Source: Mycobacterium sp. M26 (GTDB lineage: Bacteria > Actinomycetota > Actinomycetes > Mycobacteriales > Mycobacteriaceae). From it: a stretch of 64,000 nt of DNA. Positions 38,975 through 50,425 of this stretch are shown one piece after another. The stretch is from contig NZ_LN929907.1 of the NCBI RefSeq assembly GCF_001494595.1, positions 873,468 through 937,467 on the forward strand, read 5' to 3'. Every line of letters begins with the position of its first letter. The first letter of the stretch is position 1. The notes beneath the pieces were generated by a model. The model saw only the letters and a list, made by a program, of their open reading frames with translations, made no database searches and had not been told where the DNA came from. The position numbers and the translations under genes were made by a program.

Positions 38975-41900
38975 GTGACGACGGGTGCAGACGGCTCACC
39001 GCTGCTGACCAGCGCGGAAATCGCAGGCCGCGTCGCCGAAGTTCTCGGGATCGATCCGGCTGCCATCGACCAGGACGGCGATCTGATCGCGCAGGGCCTG
39101 GACTCGGTCCGAATGATGTCGCTGGCCGGTCGGTGGCGGCGCGATGGACATGACGTCGACTTCGCCAGGCTCGTCGCGGCGCCCTCGATCCGGGACTGGG
39201 TGCATCTGCTGACCGGTACCGACCGCGTCGCACCGCTCGAGTCGTACCGGGCGGCCACCGAGGGGGAGTCGTTCGCTCTCGCGCCGATGCAGCACGCGAT
39301 GTGGATCGGCAGGCAACCCCAGCAGCCGTTGGGTGGCGTCGCAGGCCACCTCTACGTCGAATTCGACGGTGGCGCCGTCGATCCGGAGCGGCTGCGGGAT
39401 GCCGCCACCAGCCTGGCCGTGCGGCACCCGATGCTGCGGGTGGAGTTCCTGCCCGACGGACGGCAGCGCATCGGTGCTCCGCCGCTGGAATTCCCGCTGG
39501 CGATCAACGATTCTCAGGCGATGGCTGCCGACGAGGTCGAAGGCCGCCTCGCGGCGATCCGGCGCGGCAAGTCGCATCAACAACTGGACGGCCAGGTCTT
39601 CGAGCTCACGCTGAGTCTGCTGCCGGGGCAGCGGACCCGCCTGCACGTCGACCTCGACATGCAGGCTGCGGATGCGATGAGCTACCGCACCCTGATGAAT
39701 GACCTCGCCCTGCTGTACCGGGGCGCGACACTACCCACACTGGGCTACACGTATCAGCAGTACCGGCAGGAGGTTTCGCAGCCACGTGCCGCCGACGCCG
39801 ACCGCGCGTGGTGGCGCGACCGGTTGGCCGACCTCCCGGACGCGCCCGCACTGCCGCTCGTTCCGCTCGGACAGCAGACCGATCCGCGCCGCACCGAACG
39901 TCGCTGGCGCTGGCTAAACCCGGAGATTCGTGACGGCCTGTTCGAACAGGCCAAGCGCCACGGCGTCACCCCGGCGATGGCGCTGGCGGCCTCCTTCGCC
40001 GACACCGTAGCCGGCTGGTCCACCGACCCACGGTTCCTGCTCAACGTGCCGATGTTCGGACGGCACCCCGTGCACCCCGATATCGACAACGTGGTAGGCG
40101 ATTTCACCTCGTCACTGTTGCTCGACGTCGATCTGGCTGCCGCCGCCACCGCGACCCAGCGCGCCCTCGCCCTGCAGCGGACCCTGCACGAATCTGCCGC
40201 GCACGCGTCGTATCCGGGACTGTCGGTGCTGCGGGATCTCACCCGGCACCGCGGTGCACAGGCGCTGGCGCCGGTGGTGTTCACCAGCGCCCTCAGTCTC
40301 GGCGAGCTGTTCTCCCCGGATGTCACCGCGCAGTTCGGCTCGGCCGTCTGGATCATCTCGCAGGGACCCCAGGTTCTTCTCGATGCGCAGGTGACGGAAT
40401 TCGACGGCGGCATCCTGCTGAACTGGGACGTCCGCGAAGAGGCATTCCGGCCCGGCGTGATCGACGCGATGTTCGATCGCCACATCGACGAAGTGCTCGC
40501 GCTGGCCGCCAACGCCGATGCGTGGGAGGCCGGACGCACGACGCTGTTGCCCGCTGCCCAGCGCGCGACCCGGGAGTCGGTCAACAGCCGGATCACCGAA
40601 CCCAGCGGAAAGATGTTGCACGACGGCTTCTTCGAGATCGCCGCACGACAACCCGACGCACCGGCGATGTTCAGCGGCTCGCACACCGTCACCTACGGGC
40701 AGCTGCGCAGCCAGGCGCTGGCAGTGTCCGCAGCTCTCGCGGCAGCGGGTGTTCGCGCCGGCGATACGGTCGCGGTCCTGGGACCCAAAGGCGCCGAACA
40801 GGTTCCGGCCTTGCTGGGAATCCACGCCGCCGGATGCGCGTACCTCCCGGTCGGTGCCGATCAGCCGGCCGAGCGGGCCCAGCGGATCCTTGCCGGCGGT
40901 GACGTGGATCTGGTGCTGGTCTGCGGCGACGGGCCGATACCGGACGTGGCGATCCCGGCACTGCGCGTCGCCCACGCCCTCGAACGCGGCACAGCCGACG
41001 CTGTCGCGGTGTGCTGCGGAGATCCCAGCCGGTTGGCCTATGTGCTGTTCACCTCCGGTTCCACCGGCGAACCCAAAGGTGTCGAGGTCACCCACGACGC
41101 CGCGATGAACACTGTCGAGTTCATCACCGAGCACTTCGGTCTCGGCCCCGACGACCGTTGTCTGTCGGTATCCACGCTGGAATGCGACATCTCGGTCCTG
41201 GACATCTTCGCCACCCTCGGCACCGGTGGTGCCATCGTGATGATCGATGAGGAGGATCGCCGCAACCCGGATCACTGGGTGCGACTCATCGAGAGGCACG
41301 GCGTCACGGTGCTGCACTTCCTGCCGGGCTGGCTGGCGATGCTGCTCGAGGTCGCCGGGCCCCTGCCTACCGTGCGGGCGGTACCCACCGGCGGTGACTG
41401 GGTCACCCCTGCGATGGCGCGACAACTGCGTGATCGTGCCCCGCGGGCCCGGTTCGCCGGCCTCGGTGGCGCCACCGAAACCGCCATCCACAACACCATC
41501 TGCGAAGTCGGTGAGGTCCCGGCGAACTGGACTGCCATCCCGTTCGGAAAGCCGTTGCGCAACAACCGCTGTCGCATCGTCGGCCCGACCGGGCGGGACT
41601 GCCCGGACTGGGTGGTCGGTGAACTGTGGATCGGTGGGCGTGGCGTGGCCCGCGGGTATCGCGGCCGGCCGGACCTGACCGCCGAGCGGTTCGTCCGTCA
41701 CGACGGCCTCACCTGGTACCGGACCGGGGATCTCGCCCGGTTCTGGCCGGATGGGACGTGCGAGTTCGTCGGCAGGGCCGATGAGCGGGTGAAGATCAGC
41801 GGGTACCGGGTCGAACTCGGCGAGGTGGAAGCGGCGCTGACCAGAATCCCGGGTGTGCGCGCCGCCGTCGCCGCGATCAGCGGCGGTTCACACACCCGGC

Positions 41901-42424
41901 TGGGCGCAGCCGTCCAGGCCGACGCCGATCAGTGGCAGCCGGACACGCTACGGGCCGCGCTCGCCAATGAGCTTCCCCAGCATATGGTTCCGCACCACCT
42001 CGAACTGGTGGCGTCGATTCCCTTCACTCTCGGCGGGAAGGTCGACCGGCGGGCGGTCGCCCGGCTGTTGGCCGAGTCGGCGGACACCGGGACGGCCTAC
42101 CGTGCCCCGGTTAATCCACTGCAGTCGGCACTGGTTCACATCGTCGCCGAGGTCCTGGAATGCCGCCGGATCGGAGTCGACGACGACTTCTTCGCTCGTG
42201 GCGGCGATTCGGTCCTGGCCACCACCGTGGTGGCCCGGATCCGGCAGTGGCTCGACGTGCCCTCGGCCAGCGTGGCCGACATCTTCGCCGGTCGCACCGT
42301 CGCGGCCATCGCCGACCGTCTCGGTGCCCTCGATTCACCGCATCGGCTACACGAGGTCGCCGCGGTGTACCTCGACGTCGCCGCGATGGACACCACCCAG
42401 GTGGCGGCGGCGCTCGCCGGCTGA
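38975..42424 (+). CDS. mbtB: MbtB, salicyl-oxazoline forming NRPS (ArCP-Cy-A-PCP)
   Basis: 1149 residues. Aryl carrier domain with Ser in [11 protein letters not shown] (about 43). Heterocyclization domain opening [15 protein letters not shown], with the cyclization motif DMQAADAMS (about 228, the DxxxxDxxS form). A domain with [13 protein letters not shown] (about 692) and Lys in [14 protein letters not shown] with Ser in [11 protein letters not shown] (about 1076). It accepts salicylate from MbtA and condenses and cyclises it with Ser or Thr to an oxazoline. GTG 38975 is chosen for the GGGAGG five bases upstream; the frame from 38942 would overlap the iron box region. It is shorter than M. 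tuberculosis MbtB (about 1414 residues as I recall), ending after the PCP. The next gene is an NRPS, not the PKS genes mbtC and mbtD. Confidence 0.92.
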   Translation: MTTGADGSPLLTSAEIAGRVAEVLGIDPAAIDQDGDLIAQGLDSVRMMSLAGRWRRDGHDVDFARLVAAPSIRDWVHLLTGTDRVAPLESYRAATEGESFALAPMQHAMWIGRQPQQPLGGVAGHLYVEFDGGAVDPERLRDAATSLAVRHPMLRVEFLPDGRQRIGAPPLEFPLAINDSQAMAADEVEGRLAAIRRGKSHQQLDGQVFELTLSLLPGQRTRLHVDLDMQAADAMSYRTLMNDLALLYRGATLPTLGYTYQQYRQEVSQPRAADADRAWWRDRLADLPDAPALPLVPLGQQTDPRRTERRWRWLNPEIRDGLFEQAKRHGVTPAMALAASFADTVAGWSTDPRFLLNVPMFGRHPVHPDIDNVVGDFTSSLLLDVDLAAAATATQRALALQRTLHESAAHASYPGLSVLRDLTRHRGAQALAPVVFTSALSLGELFSPDVTAQFGSAVWIISQGPQVLLDAQVTEFDGGILLNWDVREEAFRPGVIDAMFDRHIDEVLALAANADAWEAGRTTLLPAAQRATRESVNSRITEPSGKMLHDGFFEIAARQPDAPAMFSGSHTVTYGQLRSQALAVSAALAAAGVRAGDTVAVLGPKGAEQVPALLGIHAAGCAYLPVGADQPAERAQRILAGGDVDLVLVCGDGPIPDVAIPALRVAHALERGTADAVAVCCGDPSRLAYVLFTSGSTGEPKGVEVTHDAAMNTVEFITEHFGLGPDDRCLSVSTLECDISVLDIFATLGTGGAIVMIDEEDRRNPDHWVRLIERHGVTVLHFLPGWLAMLLEVAGPLPTVRAVPTGGDWVTPAMARQLRDRAPRARFAGLGGATETAIHNTICEVGEVPANWTAIPFGKPLRNNRCRIVGPTGRDCPDWVVGELWIGGRGVARGYRGRPDLTAERFVRHDGLTWYRTGDLARFWPDGTCEFVGRADERVKISGYRVELGEVEAALTRIPGVRAAVAAISGGSHTRLGAAVQADADQWQPDTLRAALANELPQHMVPHHLELVASIPFTLGGKVDRRAVARLLAESADTGTAYRAPVNPLQSALVHIVAEVLECRRIGVDDDFFARGGDSVLATTVVARIRQWLDVPSASVADIFAGRTVAAIADRLGALDSPHRLHEVAAVYLDVAAMDTTQVAAALAG

Positions 42425-42464
42425 CGCCGCGGCACCGCCCACCACAGACCTGAGGAAACCCACC

Positions 42465-45400
42465 ATGACCGACGTTCTCGAATCCGACCATCAGCGCTGG
42501 GAACTGCTGCGCCGCAGACTCGCCCAGCGAGGCCTGCTCTCCGGAGCTCCCGCCACGGACCCCGCGACCATGACGGACGCCCAGCGCCGGATGTGGTTCG
42601 TCCACTCCGTCGATCCCACCGGAGCCCTGCTCAACGTCTGTGTGTCCTACCGCCTCACCGGAGCGTTGGACACCGCTCGGTTGCGGACCGCGCTGGCTGT
42701 CGTCACCGGCCGCCACCCGGTTCTGCGCAGCACCTACCGCAGCGGCACGGACGGCGAGCCGGAGATGACGGTGCACGCCGACCTCACCCCGGGCTGGGCT
42801 GAGCACGACCTGTCCGAGCTGAGTCCACAAGCCCGCGATCTGCGGCTGGAAGTCATTGCCCAGCGCGTCTTCGGCACGTCGTTCGATCTGAGTACCGAGG
42901 CACCCCTGCGCCTCACCGTGGTCCGAATCAGCGCCACCGAGCATGTCGTGCTGCTGACCGCCCACCACATCGCCTGGGACGACGCGTCCTGGCAGGTGTT
43001 CTTCACCGACCTCACCCGCGCCTACCAGGGCGCCGATCTCGCACCCGCGCCTGCCGCTCACCCGGTGGCGGGGGACGACGACGCCGACGTCCAGTACTGG
43101 CGGGCGGTGCTGGCCGATCCCCCTGAACCCCTCGAACTGCCCGGTCCCAGCGGGTCGGTGGTGCCGCAGACGTGGCGGGCGCAGCGGTGCGCGACTCGGT
43201 TGAGCGCCGAGACGGTGCGTGCCGTCCAAGCGCTGGCTGATGCCACCGGCTCGACACCGTATACCGTTCTGCTATCGTCATTTTCGGCGGTGGTGCAGCG
43301 CTACACCCATGCCGGCGACTTCCTGGTCGCCACGCCGGTCCTTAACCGGACCTCCGAGGACGTGATCGGTTACTACGGCAACACCGTCGCGATGCGGATG
43401 CGCCTGACACCATGGACGAGCTTCCGTGACCTGCTGCACACCGCACGCGACACCGTCCTCGGCGCGTTCGCCCACCAGCGGGTCAACCTCGACCGGGTGG
43501 TCCGCGATCTCAACCCTGATCGGCGGCATGGGGTGGAGCGGATGGCCCGGGTCGGATTCGGCATCCGCGAAGCCGACGGCAGCGGGTTCTGCCCGGCCGG
43601 GATTCGTTGTGAACGAGCCGATCTGCGTGCTCTGTATGCGCAACTGCCGCTGGGTGTCATGGTCGAGTTCAGCGGTGACGGAGCCCTCATCGAGGCCGAG
43701 TACCTCACCGAGGTGATCGACGGCGACCTCGCGCGCCGACTGATCGACAGCTTCACCGTACTGCTCGCCGATGCCCTGGCCAGGCCCGACTGTGCTGTCG
43801 CCGACCTCGACCTCGTGACCGCAGCCGATGCCGAATGGCTGGACCGCGTATCGCGGGGTGCCGACTTCGATTGCACACCAGTGACTCTCGGTGCTCTCGT
43901 CGCCGAGCGGGCCGCGCAACAACCCGAGGAGACGGCCGTCGTCCACGACGGACGGCACTACAGCTATCGGGAGATCAATGCCGAGGCCAACCGCATCGCG
44001 CACTGGCTGATCGCCCGCGGTATCGGCAGCGAGGACCGGGTGGCGGTGCTCCTGGACAAGTCACCGGAACTAGTGAGCACTGCACTGGGCATCGTGAAGG
44101 CCGGCGCGGTTTATCTGCCGGTGGACCCGGAGTATCCAGCCGACCGGATCGCCTACATCCTCGGCGATGCCGACCCGGCCATGGTGATCCGGGAGCCGAT
44201 CGCCGGCACCGAGGGCTTCTCGTCGCAGGAGCCGGCACCGGCCGACCTGCTCCGCCCGCACAGCGCCGCCAACACCGCCTACCTGATCTACACCTCGGGG
44301 TCGACCGGACTGCCTAAAGGTGTTGCGGTGCCGCACACCCCGATCACCGAGTACTTCCGGTGGTTCGCCGACGACTACGCGAGCGGCCCGCAGGACCGGC
44401 TGCTGCAGGTCGCCTCACCCAGCTTCGATGTCTCGATCGGCGAGATCTTCGGGGTACTCGCCCAGGGCGCCCGGCTGGTGATCCCCCGGCCCGACGGCCT
44501 GCGTGACATCGGGTATCTGACCGACCTGCTGCACCGCGAAGCGATCACGGCCATGCACTTCGTCCCCTCGCTCCTCGCGCTGTTCCTCTCCCTGCCCGGG
44601 GTCGAGCAATGGCGGACGCTACGCCGGGTGCCGATCGGCGGCGAGGCCCTGCCCGGTGAGCTCGCTGACAAGTTCCACGCCACCTTCGACGCGCTGCTGC
44701 ACAACTTCTACGGGCCCACCGAAACCGTGCTGAACGCCACCCGATACAAGGTGGAGGGCCGCCAAGGCGTGGGCACCGTGCCGATCGGCACCCCCAAGAT
44801 CAACACCCGGATTCACCTGCTCGACAAGGCGCTGCGACCCGTCCCGGTCGGCGTGATCGGTGAAATCTATATCGGTGGAACACATCTGGCGCACGGCTAC
44901 CATCGCAGGTCTGCGCTGACCGCGGAACGGTTCGTCGCCGACCCGTTCACCCCGGGCGGCCGGCTCTACCGGTCGGGTGATCTGGCCCGCCGCACCAGCG
45001 ACGGCGACCTCGAGTTCGTCGGACGCGCCGACGAGCAGGTCAAGATCCGGGGATTCCGCATCGAACTCGGTGAGGTGGCCGCCGCGATCACCGTCGACCC
45101 CAGCGTCGGCACCGCGGTGGTGGTCGCCCGCGATCTGCCGCACCTCGGCAAGAGCCTGATCGCCTACCTCACCGCAACAGCCGGGGAGGACGTCCAGGTC
45201 GACCGGATCAAGGCGCGGGTCGCCGCGGCCCTGCCCGAGTACATGGTGCCCACCGCCTACGTCGTCGTGGACGAGATCCCCATCACCGCCAACGGAAAGC
45301 TCGACCGTGCGGCGTTGCCTGACCCCGAGATCGTGCCTGCGGCCGTATACCGCGCTCCGGTCACCGACACCGAGCGTGCCGTCGTCGCACTGTTCGCCCG

Positions 45401-48400
45401 GGTGCTCGGCGTCGACGAGGTGGGTTGCGACGATATGTTCTTCGACCTCGGCGGGCACTCGCTGCTGGCCACGAAGCTCGCCGCGGCCATCCGTACCGAG
45501 TTCGACGTCGAGGTCGGCATCCGGGATGTCTTTGAGCGAGGCACCCCCGCGGAAATCGCAGCACTGGTCGACGCCCGGCGCACCACCCCGACGGCGCTGC
45601 CCAAACCCGCTGTGATCACCCGCGGCGACGCCGTGGAACCGTCACCGTTGTCGGCCGCGCAACTGCGCAGCTGGTTCCAGTACCGGCTCGACGGGCCGAG
45701 CCCGGTCAACAACATTCCCTTCGCCGCCCGGCTGACCGGGCCGTGTGACCTCGATGCTCTGGTCGCCGCGGTCGGCGACGTCATCGCCCGGCACGAGATC
45801 CTGCGCACGATCTACCGGGAGATCGAGGGGGTGCCCCAGCAGATTGTCGAAGCGGTCGCGCCGGTGGTCGTACGCCGACTCAGCGGTGCCGACGGGGACT
45901 GGCTCACGACACAACTCGACGTCGAGCGCAGCCACTGCTTCGACCTGGAGCAGCAGTGGCCGATCCGGGTGGCGGTGTTGAGCACCGACACCGAACGGGT
46001 GTTGTCGATGGTCGTCCATCACATCGCTGCCGACCACTGGTCGGCAGGTGTCTTGTTCGCCGACCTGCTCACCGCGTACCGGTCGCGCCGCGAGCACGGC
46101 AGGCCGCCGGGCTGGCCGGCCCTGCCGCTGCAGTACCGCGACTATGCGCAGTTCCAGGGTCAGCTGCTCGCCGATACCGACCTGGTCGCCACGCAGCGAG
46201 AGTTCTGGATCAGCCAACTCGACGGTCTGCCGGAGGACACCGGACTGCGCCCGGACTTCTCACGGCCCCCGGTGGCCGGTGGCGCCGCGGCGTCCGTCCC
46301 GATCCGGATCGACGCCGCGACCCGTGAGCGGCTCGTCGCGGTGAGCCGCGACCTCGGCATCACCGAGTTCATGCTCCTGCAGGCCGCCGTCGCCGTCGTC
46401 CTGCACAAGGCGGGCGGTGGTGATGACATCCCGCTGGGCACCCCGGTTGCCGGCCGAACCCATGCCGAATTCGACGATCTGGTCGGCTTTTTCGTCAACA
46501 TCCTCGTCCTGCGCAACGACCTGTCCGGGAACCCCACCCTGCGCGACATCCTGGCGCGGGCCCGGCAGACAGCGTTGGCCGCCTACGCCCACCAGGACCT
46601 GCCGTTCGACCGGGTGGTCGACGCGGTCAACCCGGTGCGCTCGCTGTCGAGGAATCCACTGTTCGGTGTCGTCGTCCACGTCCGGGAGGAACTGCCGGAC
46701 CACCAGGTCATCGAGACCGGCCCCGACGGTGACACCGTCTTCTCCGCACTGGAGCCGACATTCGACGTCGCCCACGCCGATCTGAGCGTGAACTTCTTCG
46801 TCGGACCCGACGGCTATCGGGGCCACGTCATCTACCGCAGCGAGCTCTACCACCCCGCCACCGCGCAACGATTCACCGAGTGGTTGAGCCGGGTGGTCGA
46901 GGCGTTCGCCGCGCACTCGGACGCGCGCCTGCGCGACATCACGCTGCTCGACGGCACCGAGCAGCAGACCATGCTGGCGCAGAGCCGGGGCCCGCACTCA
47001 CCGGCCGATCGGCCGCGCACAGTTCCGGAACTACTGGAGGACAACTGGCCGACCGACGCAGCCAGGGTGGCCGTCCGGTGCGGCAAAGATCAGATCGACT
47101 ACGCCGAACTACACCGGCGCTCAGGGCATCTCGCTCAGCTGCTCTCCCGTCACGGTGTCGGGCCGGGTGCGCTGGTCGGGCTGTCGATGCGCCGCGGGAT
47201 CGACCTGGTGGTCGCTCTGGTCGGCATCATGAAGGCCGGCGCCGGCTTCTTCCCGGTCGATCCCGGCTACCCCGCGGCGCGCAAGCAGTTCCTGCTCGAC
47301 GATGTCGAGCCTGCCGTCGTCGTGGTGACATCCGACGCCGCCACCACTATGCCGCACGCCGACGGTGTGGCACTGATCTCGATGGACGATCCGGCAGTCT
47401 GTGTCGTGCTGGACACCGATCAACCACCGGCGCCCCTGCCGGCGCCGCACCCGGACGACCCGATGTATCTGATGTTCACCTCCGGGTCCACCGGCAAGCC
47501 GAAGGGCGTGGTGGGAACCCACCGCGCGATGAGCACCCGGATCACCTGGCAGCTGCGGCATTATCCTTTGTCCGGCAACGATATTCGGCTGGCACAGGCG
47601 CCTATGACGTTCCTGGAAGGATGTATCGAGACGTTGGCCGGGCTGGCCGCCGGCGCCACCCTGATCTTCGCCGACGACGCCGAGCATCGTGACGCCGAAG
47701 CACTGGCACGGCTGATCGACCAGCATTCGATCGGCCAGGTCACCGCGGTCGCCAGCCTGGCCGCCGCGCTGGTGGAGTGCGCGCCCTACGCGGTCCGCTC
47801 CCTGCAGCGGCTGGTCTGCTGCGGCGAGCCTGTCAGTGCCGCCGTGCTGGACCGGTTGGCGTCCTGCGTCGGACCCGACTACAGCGGCGAACTGCTCAAC
47901 GCGATCGGCGCCACCGAGACCTCCGGCGCACTGGTGCGCGGCCCCTTGGCGATGCCGACGCCGACAATCGGTGTCCCGATGGAGGGTTCTCAGGTCTACC
48001 TGCTCGACGACGCGCTCAAGCCCGTCCCGATCGGAGTGGTCGGCGAGTTGTACTACGCCGGTGAGCAACTGGCGCGTGGGTACTGGAACCAGCCGCGCCT
48101 GACCGCCACCCGCTTCGTGGCCAACCCCTACGCCGCCGAACCCGGTGCCCGGTTCTATCGCAGCGGTGACCGCGGTCGCTGGACGCCCGACGGCACCCTG
48201 GAGTTCATCGGCCGGACCGATCATCAGGTGAAGGTGCGCGGCTTCCGGGTCGAACTGGCCGAAGTCGAGGCCGCACTGAAGCGGGCCGACGGGGTTGCCC
48301 TCGCCGCGGCGCGTACCTGGGAGTCACCTGCCGGGACCACCCTGGCGGGCTACGTCGTCGCCGACCCTCCGGTCGACGACCCCGCCGCGTTCACCGCCGG

Positions 48401-48893
48401 TGTGCGTGCCTGCGTCGCGGCGATCCTGCCCGGATACATGGTGCCCGCCACGATCTCGGTGCTCGATGCACTACCGAAGACCGAGTCGGGAAAGCTCAAC
48501 CGTCCCGGGCTTCCCCGGCCCGATGTGCACACCACGGGACGGCGCGCACCCGCTGCCACCGCCACCGAGCGGGCCGTGGCTACGGCGATGGGCGGGCTGT
48601 TGAACGTCACCGACATCGGGCGGGACGACGAGTTCTTCGCCCTCGGCGGTGACAGCATCCTGTCGGTACAGCTGGCCGCGCGTCTGCGCGCCGCCGGCCT
48701 GGCCGTCGACCCGCGAACGATCTTCGAACACCCGACCGTGGCGGGCTTGGCCGCGGCGATCGACACCGCCCCGACGGTGCAGGATGAGACCGAACGGCCC
48801 GACACCCGCTATCAGCCGATGGCGGCATCGGGGCTATCCGCTGATGAACTCACCGCGGTGACCGCGTCCTGGTCGAAGGCCCGCACCTCGTGA
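42465..48893 (+). CDS. mbtE: MbtE-like two-module NRPS (C-A-PCP-C-A-PCP)
   Basis: 2142 residues. Module 1: C with HHIAWDDAS (about 166), A with [11 protein letters not shown] (608), PCP with [11 protein letters not shown] (997); it should load (hydroxy)lysine as MbtE does, pocket by eye D-V-G-H-P-G-F-L-N. Module 2: C with HHIAADHWS (1184), A with [11 protein letters not shown] (1670) and intact Lys in [14 protein letters not shown] with [11 protein letters not shown] (2061). In the second A domain the segment normally reading FDxSxxE is TFLEGCIET, so the Asp that binds the alpha-amino group is Leu (about 1716). Both C domains deviate from HHxxxDG at the Gly (Asp, His). Start ATG 42465 has TGAGGA upstream; the frame back to 41853 is a shadow of mbtB. 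M. tuberculosis MbtE is about 1680 residues; the extra module replaces the missing mbtC/mbtD. Confidence 0.85.
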   Translation: MTDVLESDHQRWELLRRRLAQRGLLSGAPATDPATMTDAQRRMWFVHSVDPTGALLNVCVSYRLTGALDTARLRTALAVVTGRHPVLRSTYRSGTDGEPEMTVHADLTPGWAEHDLSELSPQARDLRLEVIAQRVFGTSFDLSTEAPLRLTVVRISATEHVVLLTAHHIAWDDASWQVFFTDLTRAYQGADLAPAPAAHPVAGDDDADVQYWRAVLADPPEPLELPGPSGSVVPQTWRAQRCATRLSAETVRAVQALADATGSTPYTVLLSSFSAVVQRYTHAGDFLVATPVLNRTSEDVIGYYGNTVAMRMRLTPWTSFRDLLHTARDTVLGAFAHQRVNLDRVVRDLNPDRRHGVERMARVGFGIREADGSGFCPAGIRCERADLRALYAQLPLGVMVEFSGDGALIEAEYLTEVIDGDLARRLIDSFTVLLADALARPDCAVADLDLVTAADAEWLDRVSRGADFDCTPVTLGALVAERAAQQPEETAVVHDGRHYSYREINAEANRIAHWLIARGIGSEDRVAVLLDKSPELVSTALGIVKAGAVYLPVDPEYPADRIAYILGDADPAMVIREPIAGTEGFSSQEPAPADLLRPHSAANTAYLIYTSGSTGLPKGVAVPHTPITEYFRWFADDYASGPQDRLLQVASPSFDVSIGEIFGVLAQGARLVIPRPDGLRDIGYLTDLLHREAITAMHFVPSLLALFLSLPGVEQWRTLRRVPIGGEALPGELADKFHATFDALLHNFYGPTETVLNATRYKVEGRQGVGTVPIGTPKINTRIHLLDKALRPVPVGVIGEIYIGGTHLAHGYHRRSALTAERFVADPFTPGGRLYRSGDLARRTSDGDLEFVGRADEQVKIRGFRIELGEVAAAITVDPSVGTAVVVARDLPHLGKSLIAYLTATAGEDVQVDRIKARVAAALPEYMVPTAYVVVDEIPITANGKLDRAALPDPEIVPAAVYRAPVTDTERAVVALFARVLGVDEVGCDDMFFDLGGHSLLATKLAAAIRTEFDVEVGIRDVFERGTPAEIAALVDARRTTPTALPKPAVITRGDAVEPSPLSAAQLRSWFQYRLDGPSPVNNIPFAARLTGPCDLDALVAAVGDVIARHEILRTIYREIEGVPQQIVEAVAPVVVRRLSGADGDWLTTQLDVERSHCFDLEQQWPIRVAVLSTDTERVLSMVVHHIAADHWSAGVLFADLLTAYRSRREHGRPPGWPALPLQYRDYAQFQGQLLADTDLVATQREFWISQLDGLPEDTGLRPDFSRPPVAGGAAASVPIRIDAATRERLVAVSRDLGITEFMLLQAAVAVVLHKAGGGDDIPLGTPVAGRTHAEFDDLVGFFVNILVLRNDLSGNPTLRDILARARQTALAAYAHQDLPFDRVVDAVNPVRSLSRNPLFGVVVHVREELPDHQVIETGPDGDTVFSALEPTFDVAHADLSVNFFVGPDGYRGHVIYRSELYHPATAQRFTEWLSRVVEAFAAHSDARLRDITLLDGTEQQTMLAQSRGPHSPADRPRTVPELLEDNWPTDAARVAVRCGKDQIDYAELHRRSGHLAQLLSRHGVGPGALVGLSMRRGIDLVVALVGIMKAGAGFFPVDPGYPAARKQFLLDDVEPAVVVVTSDAATTMPHADGVALISMDDPAVCVVLDTDQPPAPLPAPHPDDPMYLMFTSGSTGKPKGVVGTHRAMSTRITWQLRHYPLSGNDIRLAQAPMTFLEGCIETLAGLAAGATLIFADDAEHRDAEALARLIDQHSIGQVTAVASLAAALVECAPYAVRSLQRLVCCGEPVSAAVLDRLASCVGPDYSGELLNAIGATETSGALVRGPLAMPTPTIGVPMEGSQVYLLDDALKPVPIGVVGELYYAGEQLARGYWNQPRLTATRFVANPYAAEPGARFYRSGDRGRWTPDGTLEFIGRTDHQVKVRGFRVELAEVEAALKRADGVALAAARTWESPAGTTLAGYVVADPPVDDPAAFTAGVRACVAAILPGYMVPATISVLDALPKTESGKLNRPGLPRPDVHTTGRRAPAATATERAVATAMGGLLNVTDIGRDDEFFALGGDSILSVQLAARLRAAGLAVDPRTIFEHPTVAGLAAAIDTAPTVQDETERPDTRYQPMAASGLSADELTAVTASWSKARTS

Positions 48894-50425
48894 TCACGCC
48901 CGACGTCGACGACATCCTGGCCCTCTCACCCCTGCAACTCGGCCTCTACTCCCACGCCACGCTGCTCGGACCCGACGGGGAAGATCCCTACGTCATCGCG
49001 ATGTCGGCCGACATCACCGGCCCACTCGACGTCGCACTGCTGCGCGACTGCGCGGCGACGATGCTGGACCGCCATCCCAACCTGCGGGCCAGTTTCTGGC
49101 ACGAAGGGCTGTCCCGGCCCGTCCAGATCGTGCCCGCCGGTGTCGAGCTGCCGTGGCGGCACATCCGCGCCGCGGCCGACCAGGTGACCGGGATCGAGGA
49201 GGCCGAACGCCGCAGCCGGTTCACCCTCACCGACGGCCCGCTGATCCGGTTCCTGCTCGTCGAATTGCCCGATCAGACATGGCGATTGGTGATCACGGCA
49301 CACCATATCGTTATCGACGGTTGGTCGCTGCCGGTGTTCATCGCTGAGTTGCTCACCCTGTATCGCAGCGGCGGCGATTCCGATGCGCTGCCGGCCCCGC
49401 GGCTCTACCGCGACTACATCGGCTGGCTCGCGCACCGTGACACCGCGGCCGACGAGCACGTCTGGCGACGGCATCTGGAGGGGCTGCCGGGCCCGACGCT
49501 GCTGTCGGCCGCGCTCGGCGGACGGGCCGGGGGACTGCCCACCCGCACCGAGATCGTGTTGGCCGACACAGACACCGAGCGAGTCACCATGGCTGCGCGC
49601 CGTCACGGGGTGACCGTGAACACGGTGCTGCAGATGGCGTGGGCGCTGATCGTCTCCCGACTCACCGGACGCGATGACATCGTCTTCGGCGTCACCGTCT
49701 CGGGCCGGCCTCCGGAGTTGACCGGCGTGGAGACCATGGTCGGGCTGTTCATCAACACCATCCCCTTACGGGTGAAGCTGGACCCCAGAACAACGGTCGC
49801 CCAGCACTGTTCGAACCTGCAGCGCGACGCGGCCGAGCTGCGCGACCACAGCTATCTGACCCACTCCCAGCTGCGCTCACTGGCCGGGGTCGGCGAGATG
49901 TTCGACAGCCTGCTGGTGTACGAGAGCTTCCCGCCCGGCGACGTCGTGGGTGGCCGGGAATTCGTCGCGGGTGCGGTGAGCTTCCGGCCCGACGCCATGG
50001 AGAGCCTGACCCACTTCCCGGTCACCATCGCCGCGCACCCTGGCCGGACCGGGATGGCGGTGCTGATCGAGGTCACCGACGAGGCCCTCGGACCGATGAC
50101 GGCGGAGGTGCTGGGTCGCAGGGTCATCGCCACGATGCACCGCCTCCTCGACAGCTGGGATGCCCCACTGGGACAGGTCAGCATTCTGCTGGCCGACGAG
50201 GACACCGCCCATCCCGTCACGGCGGGACGGGTCACCGCCGAGCCCGCCGGTGGGGTGGCTCAGCGGGTCGCCACCACCGCAGCCCGGGTCGCCGAATCCA
50301 CCGCGCTGTCCTCCCGGCGGGACGGGTCACCGCCGAGCCCGCCGGTGGGGTGGCTCAGCGGTTCGCCACCACCGCAGCCCGGTTCGCCGAATCCACCGCG
50401 CTGTCCTGGGCGGGTGGCCAACTGA
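48890..50425 (+). CDS. mbtF: MbtF, N-terminal part (condensation domain), frameshifted
   Basis: The GTG start overlaps the mbtE stop (GTGA). The 511-codon frame holds a complete condensation domain: [41 protein letters not shown] (about residue 137), [34 protein letters not shown], and the beginning of the A domain ([19 protein letters not shown]). At about 50315 the sequence repeats a 95-bp unit, which shifts the frame; the last 40 or so residues are out-of-frame translation. With one copy removed the frame runs on into the A domain at 50408. It would condense the growing siderophore with the last hydroxylysine. Confidence 0.85.
   Translation: MITPDVDDILALSPLQLGLYSHATLLGPDGEDPYVIAMSADITGPLDVALLRDCAATMLDRHPNLRASFWHEGLSRPVQIVPAGVELPWRHIRAAADQVTGIEEAERRSRFTLTDGPLIRFLLVELPDQTWRLVITAHHIVIDGWSLPVFIAELLTLYRSGGDSDALPAPRLYRDYIGWLAHRDTAADEHVWRRHLEGLPGPTLLSAALGGRAGGLPTRTEIVLADTDTERVTMAARRHGVTVNTVLQMAWALIVSRLTGRDDIVFGVTVSGRPPELTGVETMVGLFINTIPLRVKLDPRTTVAQHCSNLQRDAAELRDHSYLTHSQLRSLAGVGEMFDSLLVYESFPPGDVVGGREFVAGAVSFRPDAMESLTHFPVTIAAHPGRTGMAVLIEVTDEALGPMTAEVLGRRVIATMHRLLDSWDAPLGQVSILLADEDTAHPVTAGRVTAEPAGGVAQRVATTAARVAESTALSSRRDGSPPSPPVGWLSGSPPPQPGSPNPPRCPGRVAN
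50220..50312. repeat. Tandem duplication in mbtF, copy 1
   Basis: 93-bp segment repeated at 50315-50407 (period 95 bp) with two single-base differences; it encodes [19 protein letters not shown]. The 95-bp period is not a multiple of three and breaks the mbtF frame. Confidence 0.9.
50315..50407. repeat. Tandem duplication in mbtF, copy 2
   Basis: Second copy. Both differences change GGG in copy 1 to GGT, giving [14 protein letters not shown], the form expected at the start of an A domain. Confidence 0.9.

Noticed and set aside
41853..42464. A 5' extension of the MbtE frame reaching into mbtB
   Set aside because: These codons overlap mbtB out of frame, are Ser/Pro/Arg-rich and match no domain; the C domain of MbtE starts just after ATG 42465, which has its own ribosome binding site.
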